Assembly: GCA_020025305.1 (NCBI GenBank)
Contig: JAHHSG010000008.1
Location: 29,957-93,956, forward strand
DNA: 64,000 nucleotides
Origin: Oscillospiraceae bacterium
GTDB lineage: Bacteria > Bacillota > Clostridia > Oscillospirales > Oscillospiraceae
Reading direction: 5' to 3'
Part shown: one piece after another, positions 59,189 through 64,000 of the stretch
Layout of the letters: each line of letters begins with the position of its first letter
How positions within the stretch are numbered: position 1 is the stretch's first letter
Translations under genes and position numbers: made by a program
Notes under the pieces: generated by a model
The model's database searches: none
The model's input: the letters and a program-made list of their open reading frames with translations, nothing else
What the model was told of the DNA's origin: nothing

Positions 59189-60407
59189 GAAGTGGCAGGG
59201 ACTCTGCCTTTGCGGTGCCGAGGAGGAAATGCCCGCCGAGAGTGTACCGGTGGCGGAGCCTTTTGCACCATTGGTGTTTTTAGTACGCAGAAGCGGTTTG
59301 CATAGCCGCGGACTTTTTGCCATCACCACGCTGGAGGAGTTGACGGAGACAGAGGGTGTCATGTGCCTTACAGCCACCACCCCCTGCACAAAAGGCCTTT
59401 TGGCCCAATTGGTTTCGGAGCACGGTGCCACGGTGCTTAATACTGCCTTTGCCAACGCATTCCGTGTTCTGGAAACCTATCTCTACCCTAAGCGTGAGGG
59501 ATTTCGTGTGACATTGGTGGGGCTGGGCGATGTGGGCGGTACGCTGCTCACGGGGCTGAAGCTTTTGGGCCATGAGATTGAGGAGATTGCGATTTACGAT
59601 CCCAATGAGGCTATGTGCCGCCGCTATGAGATGGAACTCAATCAAGTCCTGCCGGAGCGGGCGGGGGAGCGGATGCCGCGAGTTACCATCTGTAGGGAAG
59701 AGGATCTTTTCTCCTGCGACCTCTTCGTATTTACCGCATCCCGTGGTGTCCCGGTGGTAGGCAGCGGTGTGCAGGATGTGCGCATGGCTCAGTTTGCCGC
59801 CAACCGGATGATGGTGGCCGACTATGCCAAGCGCGCTAGAGAAGCTGGTTTTACGGGGCAGTTCTGCCAGATTTCCGACCCGGTGGATCACCTTTCTCGG
59901 GAAGTATTTTTGTGCAGTAACTGCAACGAGGCGGGACAGATGGACTTTGCCGGACTCCTGCCAGAGCAGGTACAGGGATTTGGGCTCGGCGTCATGGCGG
60001 CTCGGGCTGCCTACTATGCCCAACGCGAGGGCGTCACTTTTACAGACGGCCGGGTTTATGGCCCCCATGGGCAGGGTCTGGTGGTGGCCAATCGTGCCAA
60101 TGAGGGCTATGATGATCAGATTTCCTGTCATTTAACAGAGCTGACACGCACGGCCAATCTGGAGGTGCGTGCGCTGGGCTTCAAGCCCTACATTGCGCCG
60201 GGCCTCTCCTCGGCGGCAATCTCTCTTTTGCAGTTGCTGCGGGGGGAGGAGCACTATGGCGCCATACCATTGGGCGGTGTCTACTTTGGCTGCCGCAGCC
60301 GCATGACAAGGCAGGGACTTCTGCTGCGGCGTGAGAGCATCTGTCAACCGCTGCTGGTGCGCTTGGAGGAAACCTACCGTGCGCTGCAGGCCTTTGATTA
60401 CCGATGA
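59178..60407 (+). CDS. LDH/MDH-fold protein lacking the catalytic aspartate
   Basis: Cytosolic NAD(P)-binding protein of 409 residues. After an N-terminal extension of about 105 residues comes the Rossmann loop G-L-G-D-V-G-G (115-121), Y-D-P-N (acidic residue closing the nucleotide ribose), FVFTASRGVPVV, then S-D-P-V-D-H-L-S-R and G-P-H297-G-Q-G (equivalent to the GEHGDS histidine of LDH). The LDxxR motif reads V-M-A-A-R276, so the active-site Asp is Met while Arg stays. It overlaps the megaprotein gene by 11 bp and the next gene by 4. Possibly binds rather than oxidises a metabolite. Confidence 0.68.
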   Translation: MMYKKWQGLCLCGAEEEMPAESVPVAEPFAPLVFLVRRSGLHSRGLFAITTLEELTETEGVMCLTATTPCTKGLLAQLVSEHGATVLNTAFANAFRVLETYLYPKREGFRVTLVGLGDVGGTLLTGLKLLGHEIEEIAIYDPNEAMCRRYEMELNQVLPERAGERMPRVTICREEDLFSCDLFVFTASRGVPVVGSGVQDVRMAQFAANRMMVADYAKRAREAGFTGQFCQISDPVDHLSREVFLCSNCNEAGQMDFAGLLPEQVQGFGLGVMAARAAYYAQREGVTFTDGRVYGPHGQGLVVANRANEGYDDQISCHLTELTRTANLEVRALGFKPYIAPGLSSAAISLLQLLRGEEHYGAIPLGGVYFGCRSRMTRQGLLLRRESICQPLLVRLEETYRALQAFDYR

Positions 60408-60418
60408 GGGAGACTGTT

Positions 60419-61450
60419 ATGCTGGTGCGTATCGGCACCACAGATCGGATGGAGCGTCTGCTCTCCTTCGCATTGGAGGGTACAGCAGTAGAAACTGTCT
60501 CGCCCATGGCAGTAGAGTCCTTGCAGGGAAAGAGAGTTTTCTTTGCCGTGGCGATGGATGACTTAGGGCCGGGGGAAGAATTTGTCCGTCTGCTGCGTCT
60601 GCTGCGGGAAAAACCGCACTGCCTGCAGGGAAGTATCGGCTGCATCCTTGTGGACGGAGGAGGGGAGTTATATACCAAGTCTGCGGCGCAGGAACTGGCG
60701 CTTGCTGCCAACGGCGCAGGCTGCACATTTCCCGGAAAGCCGCTGGTGGAGGGGACAGGTTCCCTTTATAACCAGCATATTCAGGCAAAGCGTCTGGGAC
60801 TGGGCTGGGAGGAGACGTATTTTCTGCGCAGCCGGGAGCTGGCAGAGCGGCTTGTGACCTTCCGAACACCGAAATTTGCAAGTCCCCGGGTACTGATGCT
60901 TCACGCTTCAGACCAGCACCGATCCAATACGGTGTGGCTGGGACGCGAAATTCTGCGCCGTCTGCCTGAAAATTTTCAAACCCGGGAGATCTGTCTTCAA
61001 AATGGTGCCATATACGATTGCCGGGGCTGCTCCTACGAGACTTGCCTCCACTTTTCTAAAAACGGCACCTGCTTTTATGGCGGCACGATCTCAAAAGAAG
61101 TGCTGCCTGCCATCCGCTGTTGTGATGCCTTGCTGTTCCTCTGCCCGAACTATAATGATGCGGTCAGTGCCAATATCATGGCGCTTTTCAATCGGCTCAC
61201 CAATCTTTTGGTACAGCAGGAACTGCTGGATAAGTATCTGTTCGGTGTGGTGGTGTCCGGCTATTCCGGCAGCGACCTGGTGGCGCGGCAGCTGCTGGGT
61301 GCCATGTGTTTTAATAAGACAGTCATGCTGCCGCCGAAATTCTGTATGATGGAGACGGCGCACGACCCGGATTCTGCCAGAAAGAAGGCGGGCATTGAGG
61401 AGCGATTGGATGCTTTTGCCGCCCACATGGCAAGAACACTGCAAAAATAG
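60419..61450 (+). CDS. flavodoxin-fold NAD(P)H/FMN reductase-like protein with N-terminal extension
   Basis: Protein of about 343 residues. The first half (about 1-150) is unrecognised, with GSIGCILVDGGGELYTKSAAQEL and PLVEGTGSLYNQH-type segments. The second half is NADPH-dependent FMN reductase-like: VLMLHASDQHRSNT (phosphate loop), C-R-G-C...C-L motif near 205, FLCPNYNDAVSANIMALFNR near 245-265, VVSGYSGSDLVARQLL near 280. The ATG at 60419 is favoured by AGGGAG 6 nt upstream; one at 60404 overlaps the previous stop but has no such site. Third gene of the operon and likely its redox partner. Confidence 0.7.
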   Translation: MLVRIGTTDRMERLLSFALEGTAVETVSPMAVESLQGKRVFFAVAMDDLGPGEEFVRLLRLLREKPHCLQGSIGCILVDGGGELYTKSAAQELALAANGAGCTFPGKPLVEGTGSLYNQHIQAKRLGLGWEETYFLRSRELAERLVTFRTPKFASPRVLMLHASDQHRSNTVWLGREILRRLPENFQTREICLQNGAIYDCRGCSYETCLHFSKNGTCFYGGTISKEVLPAIRCCDALLFLCPNYNDAVSANIMALFNRLTNLLVQQELLDKYLFGVVVSGYSGSDLVARQLLGAMCFNKTVMLPPKFCMMETAHDPDSARKKAGIEERLDAFAAHMARTLQK

Positions 61451-61727
61451 GGGGAAATGAATCGGCTTTTGCTGCAAAAATATGCATGATTCTTGCAAAA
61501 GCAAAGGGAAACATATGATTTGAGACAAGCATATTTTGAAAAATTGCCGAGTCGACACACGGTAGGTTCAAAACTTGTGGGTTTGGCAGATTTAGTGCAA
61601 TGGTGGTGGCCCGAACTGCAGTGGTTTTGGCGGTAATAGCCGAGGGGAGGAATCATCTTCCACAAACGTAAAGGGCACAAGCAGTAAGTGCTTGCCGTAA
61701 ACTGAAAATATCATAAGGATAAGCTGA

Positions 61728-61766
61728 AAATCGCAGAACGCTTAAGAAAAGCGTTCTGCGATTTTT
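61728..61766. terminator. 16-bp hairpin with T tail
   Basis: AAATCGCAGAACGCTT pairs exactly with AAGCGTTCTGCGATTT around 5 nt, followed by TTATG. Probably ends the megaprotein operon. Confidence 0.65.
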
Positions 61767-61775
61767 ATGAAACAA

Positions 61776-61811
61776 AAAGGCCGGAGTCTTATTGCAAGAA
61801 CTCCGGCCTTT
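61776..61811. terminator. second hairpin
   Basis: AAAGGCCGGAGT pairs exactly with ACTCCGGCCTTT around 12 nt, just after the previous hairpin. Confidence 0.55.
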
Positions 61812-61843
61812 CATCCATTTTATTGTGTTGGTATTTCTTATGG

Positions 61844-61876
61844 AGGTTCGTCTAGAGGTTCGTCTAGAGGTTCGTC
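61844..61876. repeat. 12-bp tandem repeat, 2.75 copies
   Basis: AGGTTCGTCTAG repeats at 61844-61855, 61856-61867 and as the first nine bases of a third copy. No gene reads through it. Confidence 0.9.
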
Positions 61877-61954
61877 CCATCCGTCATTTTCTTCGATTTT
61901 TGGTCGTGTCTTATGGAGTTGTTTGCCTACTAGGATTTCTGCCGTTCTTGTTGC

Positions 61955-61970
61955 ATGAAGTTAACTTCAT
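61955..61970. promoter_or_regulatory. XRE operator O1
   Basis: ATGAAGTTAACTTCAT, a perfect 16-bp palindrome, upstream of the -35 box. Confidence 0.65.
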
Positions 61971-61977
61971 AATTTTC

Positions 61978-62006
61978 TTGACAAAATGCACCACCTCTGA
62001 TATCAT
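61978..62006 (+). promoter_or_regulatory. XRE cassette promoter
   Basis: TTGACA, 17-nt spacer, TATCAT. Operators O2 and O3 lie at and downstream of the start site. Confidence 0.8.
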
Positions 62007-62019
62007 GAAGCCAGCTTCA
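62006..62019. promoter_or_regulatory. XRE operator O2
   Basis: TGAAGC-CA-GCTTCA, perfect 6-bp arms, touching the -10 box. Same design as O1 and O3. Confidence 0.65.
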
Positions 62020-62021
62020 CA

Positions 62022-62035
62022 CGAAGTAAACTTCA
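62022..62035. promoter_or_regulatory. XRE operator O3
   Basis: CGAAGT-AA-ACTTCA, arms with one mismatch, 16 bp (centre to centre) from O2. Confidence 0.6.
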
Positions 62036-62052
62036 TATAAAGGGAGGACATG

Positions 62053-62283
62053 ATGAAAACAAAAGTTAAGGAATTGCGGACAGCAGCAAAGATGACGCAG
62101 CAACAGCTGGCTGACTTAGTTCATGTTTCTTCCCGTACAATTATTTCGATTGAGAAAGAGCAATATAGTCCGTCGCTCATGTTGGCATATAGGATGGCAC
62201 AGATATTTGGTGTGTCGGTGGAGGACTTATGCTGCTTAAAAGAGAACAAAGAATGGGAGGATTCACAATATGAAAATCTATAA
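62053..62283 (+). CDS. small XRE-family regulator
   Basis: Helix-turn-helix repressor of 76 residues: VKELRTAAKMTQQQLADLVHVSSRTIISIEKEQYSPSLMLAYRMAQIFGVSVEDLC is an XRE/Cro-like HTH nearly filling the protein, as in YozG-type regulators. The ATG at 62053 has GGAGG 5 nt upstream; the ATG at 62050 is closer than ideal. It overlaps the next gene by 14 bp. The three palindromes around its promoter are its likely binding sites (autoregulation). Confidence 0.87.
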   Translation: MKTKVKELRTAAKMTQQQLADLVHVSSRTIISIEKEQYSPSLMLAYRMAQIFGVSVEDLCCLKENKEWEDSQYENL

Positions 62284-62689
62284 CAAAAAATCCTTTGTAA
62301 AAGGTATCTTGATCTTAGCGCTGGGTACTTTGCTTTGTATCATGGATTTCATCAATCACACGTTTGAAATCAAAGGTGCTGTTTTGGTTTTTGCGCTCTA
62401 TTTTATAGGTGGTGGATTGGTGATCCGCAGTTTATCGCAGAAATTGACCAAAGAGGATCGGCTGGATCAGATGGACGAGCGAAATCAGCTGATTGAATGG
62501 AAATCGAAAAGTAAGGCATTTAGACTTACGCAAGCAATCTCTTTTATTTTGATGTTAGGCATGCTGGTGATGGGAAAGGTCAGCGGCGATGAAGGCTTTA
62601 TTGCCATGGGCGTAGGTGTGGGATTTGCCTTTTCAATATCTATGTTTACGGAGATATTCTCCTATATGTACTACGAATCTAAGAATTAA
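62270..62689 (+). CDS. small DER-motif membrane protein 1
   Basis: Membrane protein of 139 residues with four hydrophobic helices (two on each side of a cytosolic loop that reads DRLDQMDERNQLIEWKSKS). The DER-N-x-x-I motif recurs in the other membrane proteins of this cassette (DUF2178/DUF6442-like). GGGAGG is 9 nt before the ATG, inside the XRE gene. The end (YMYYESKN) is repeated almost exactly at 63050-63099. Function unknown; such XRE plus small-membrane-protein pairs are common in Firmicutes. Confidence 0.8.
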   Translation: MKIYNKKSFVKGILILALGTLLCIMDFINHTFEIKGAVLVFALYFIGGGLVIRSLSQKLTKEDRLDQMDERNQLIEWKSKSKAFRLTQAISFILMLGMLVMGKVSGDEGFIAMGVGVGFAFSISMFTEIFSYMYYESKN

Positions 62690-62709
62690 AAATCGGGAGG
62701 AAGTGTTTT

Positions 62710-63006
62710 ATGAAACAACCATCAAAGCAAAGACCTGCTAAAGATGAGCGAGATGAACAAATCGATGTACAGGCAAAAAGCTATGCGCTGGAATATATGA
62801 TTGCCGCAACACAAGTTTTAACAATTATATGTTTGGTGAAAGGCAATCCCGCATGGAAAGGTAGCTTGTCTTTACTGTTTTTCGGAGCGGCTTTTGGCTT
62901 ATTTTATAAGTATCAGCAATATACAGAAAAACCGTATCGCCAAGTGGGCACATGTTTATTGCTTATTGGGATTGCGCTGTTGATCTGGTTTGGAATTACC
63001 GGATAA
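62710..63006 (+). CDS. small DER-motif membrane protein 2
   Basis: Protein of 98 residues with the motif AKDERDEQIDVQAKSYALEY at residues 10-29, then three hydrophobic helices. It is a half-size relative of its neighbours: it starts at the DER segment, with no preceding helix pair. GGGAGG lies about 10 nt before the ATG, and the gap to the previous gene is 20 bp. Function unknown. Confidence 0.75.
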   Translation: MKQPSKQRPAKDERDEQIDVQAKSYALEYMIAATQVLTIICLVKGNPAWKGSLSLLFFGAAFGLFYKYQQYTEKPYRQVGTCLLLIGIALLIWFGITG

Positions 63007-63046
63007 CTTTCTATACAACTAAATATTTACTGCCAATCAACAACAG

Positions 63047-63099
63047 AAACTATGTTTACTCAGATATGCACTTACATGTACTACGAATCTAAGAATTAG
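63047..63099 (+). pseudogene. 3' remnant of a duplicated DER-motif gene
   Basis: This stretch matches the end of the gene at 62270-62689, with ATGTACTACGAATCTAAGAATTA identical and a partially matching block before it (CTATGTTTAC..AGATAT). It includes the copied stop codon. Only about 50 bp survive, so a copy of that gene was duplicated and then lost. Confidence 0.8.
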
Positions 63100-63112
63100 G
63101 AGGGAGCAAGAT

Positions 63113-63532
63113 ATGAAACATATTAAAAATATGAAAAGTTTTGTAACAGGCATTACTACGATTCTGTTAGCCATTGTCTGTTTTGGCTTCATGATGATAG
63201 GGAAAGCTGAAACCAGGTTTATCATTTCTGGAATCATCCTTACATCTTGGAGTGCAATCAGCTTCTTCAGCGCATTTAGCAAAAAAGGAGCTGCTGAAAA
63301 GGCATTAGAACTTACTGATGAGCGTGATCGCTTTATCGTATTAAAAAGTAGTAATACGACGATTAAGATTTCAAATTACTTGATGGGATCAGCTTGTTTT
63401 ATCAGCTTATGCTTATATGGGATAGGGGAAAACGTTATGTTTCTTACAATAGGTATAACCTTGTGCTGCTGTCTTGTAGCAATGTTTCTTATCATGTTGC
63501 TTGCTGATATTTACTACAACAAACACGAATAA
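63113..63532 (+). CDS. small DER-motif membrane protein 3
   Basis: Membrane protein of 139 residues, the same length and layout as the protein from 62270: two helices, a cytosolic loop ALELTDERDRFIVLKSSN, two helices. Sequence identity outside the motif is low, so it is an old paralog rather than a recent copy. AGGAGG about 10 nt before the ATG. Function unknown. Confidence 0.78.
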   Translation: MKHIKNMKSFVTGITTILLAIVCFGFMMIGKAETRFIISGIILTSWSAISFFSAFSKKGAAEKALELTDERDRFIVLKSSNTTIKISNYLMGSACFISLCLYGIGENVMFLTIGITLCCCLVAMFLIMLLADIYYNKHE

Positions 63533-64000
63533 ATCTTGTGATTTGTCTTTGTGCAGAATCACTTTGACGGTTTCCTGTTTTTTATCAAACTAAGGCACTT
63601 GCCAAAAATCTTATATCAAAGAAACGAAGTAGTTCTGCACGGAAAATTGTGTATTGCTGCCTTACGGGGAGCGCAACCGAGGCATTTGGAACATTCCTTC
63701 TGCGCACTATACAAAAGCATATGGATTTGGACAGTCTATGGTCTGGTACCCAACAGAACCTGAGGCACAGGTATTTCTCTCTAAATTAGTTGACAATATT
63801 TTGCATTATTCAGGCGAAAACGATTTAAATCATTTTCCAGACCAAAACAGTTCATTTTGACTGTAACTATTATGGCAAATATTAAAAGAGAAAGCAGTGC
63901 TTTTGTGTGGCCGTAGTGTAATTATAGGATTCCAAGAAATCCAGTTATACCAATGGTTTATAGGCAGTCAGCGAGTTATGTTTCGTATAGATGCGGAATT
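63533..64000. other. 468 bp at the window end without an intact gene
   Basis: A+T-rich. Apart from the possible fragment at 63633-63860 nothing is recognised. A gene could begin beyond the window edge. Confidence 0.4.
63633..63860 (+). pseudogene. possible C-terminal fragment, unrecognised
   Basis: An open frame of about 75 codons ending at 63860 has a coding look (PYGERNRGIWNIPSAHY, VWYPTEPEAQVFLSKLVDNIL) but no start codon with a ribosome-binding site; a TAG ends the frame upstream at 63630. I cannot assign a family. It may be the tail of a broken gene. Confidence 0.3.

Larger units (their letters stand above)
61451..62052. other. 602-bp gap between the megaprotein operon and the XRE cassette
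   Basis: Carries an 8-bp GCTTTTGC/GCAAAAGC dyad (61461-61501), two hairpins (61728-61766 and 61776-61811), a 12-bp tandem repeat (61844-61876) and the promoter-operator region of the XRE gene. Reading frames here are short and lack ribosome-binding sites. Confidence 0.5.

Noticed and set aside
61653..62040. Small frames over the 12-bp repeat and hairpins, including one with repeated V-R-L-E
   Set aside because: The repetition comes from the 12-bp DNA repeat; the frame crosses the operators and promoter of the XRE gene.

Overview
The window looks like chromosomal DNA of a gut-type clostridial bacterium, most likely Oscillospirales/Oscillospiraceae. This is inferred from gene content (KhpA, YlxM, YitT, divergent PAP2, DUF1836, EF-P-associated M16 pair, pyruvate carboxylase), from strong AGGAGG ribosome-binding sites, and from TTGACA/TATAAT-type promoters. 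No rRNA, tRNA, CRISPR array or intact insertion sequence was seen. Most of the window is a mosaic of short housekeeping operons separated by long perfect hairpin terminators. The last 2 kb is visibly richer in A+T and looks acquired.

Layout. 1-306: the end of a thioredoxin gene (minus strand). 840-6065 (minus): a heme acquisition operon encoding a NEAT-domain surface protein, a Shp-like anchored heme-binding protein, an IsdE-like lipoprotein, a FecCD permease, an ATPase and a DUF454 membrane protein. Two DtxR/IdeR-like palindromes lie upstream of it. 7056-16266: a peptide or amino-acid catabolism block with a metal amidohydrolase, a YfcC carrier, a MocR-like regulator, an M20 peptidase, YitT, DUF1904 and the two subunits of an aconitase-X dehydratase. 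16417-28966: small operons (4Fe-4S pair, PAP2, yycJ-rlmH-DUF2007-phosphohexomutase, murA, PadR-DUF2812, a Crp/Fnr regulator divergent from an ECF S component). 29179-36671: pfkA-yesL, the AbrB-YnbB-EamA operon, radical SAM-GIY-YIG-dus. 36718-49552: 3D/G5 protein, rimM-trmD, ylxM-ffh-rpsP-khpA, a PTS IIC-like protein, yfmF-yfmH-lgt-folD, a MoeA-like protein and a second Crp/Fnr regulator. 50153-53593: pyruvate carboxylase.

54515-61450 is the most unusual region. A protein of about 1557 residues joins an HD phosphohydrolase domain, a long helical-repeat region, a NadD/NMNAT-like nucleotidyltransferase, a GNAT-like segment and a phosphoribosyltransferase-like loop. It is translationally coupled to an LDH/MDH-fold protein that lacks the catalytic aspartate and then to a flavodoxin-like protein. 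I read this as a candidate uncharacterised nucleotide or nicotinamide-cofactor module; its function is not known from sequence.

62053-63532 is a small XRE-regulated cassette of DER-motif membrane proteins. Its promoter is decorated with three TGAAGY-N2-RCTTCA palindromes, and it carries the debris of an internal duplication.

Regulatory themes visible directly in the sequence: a palindrome GTTGY-N4-RCAAC in front of both Crp/Fnr genes, DtxR-like boxes before the heme operon, PadR-type repeats at the padR start site, and an inverted repeat over the -35 box of the ylxM-ffh promoter.
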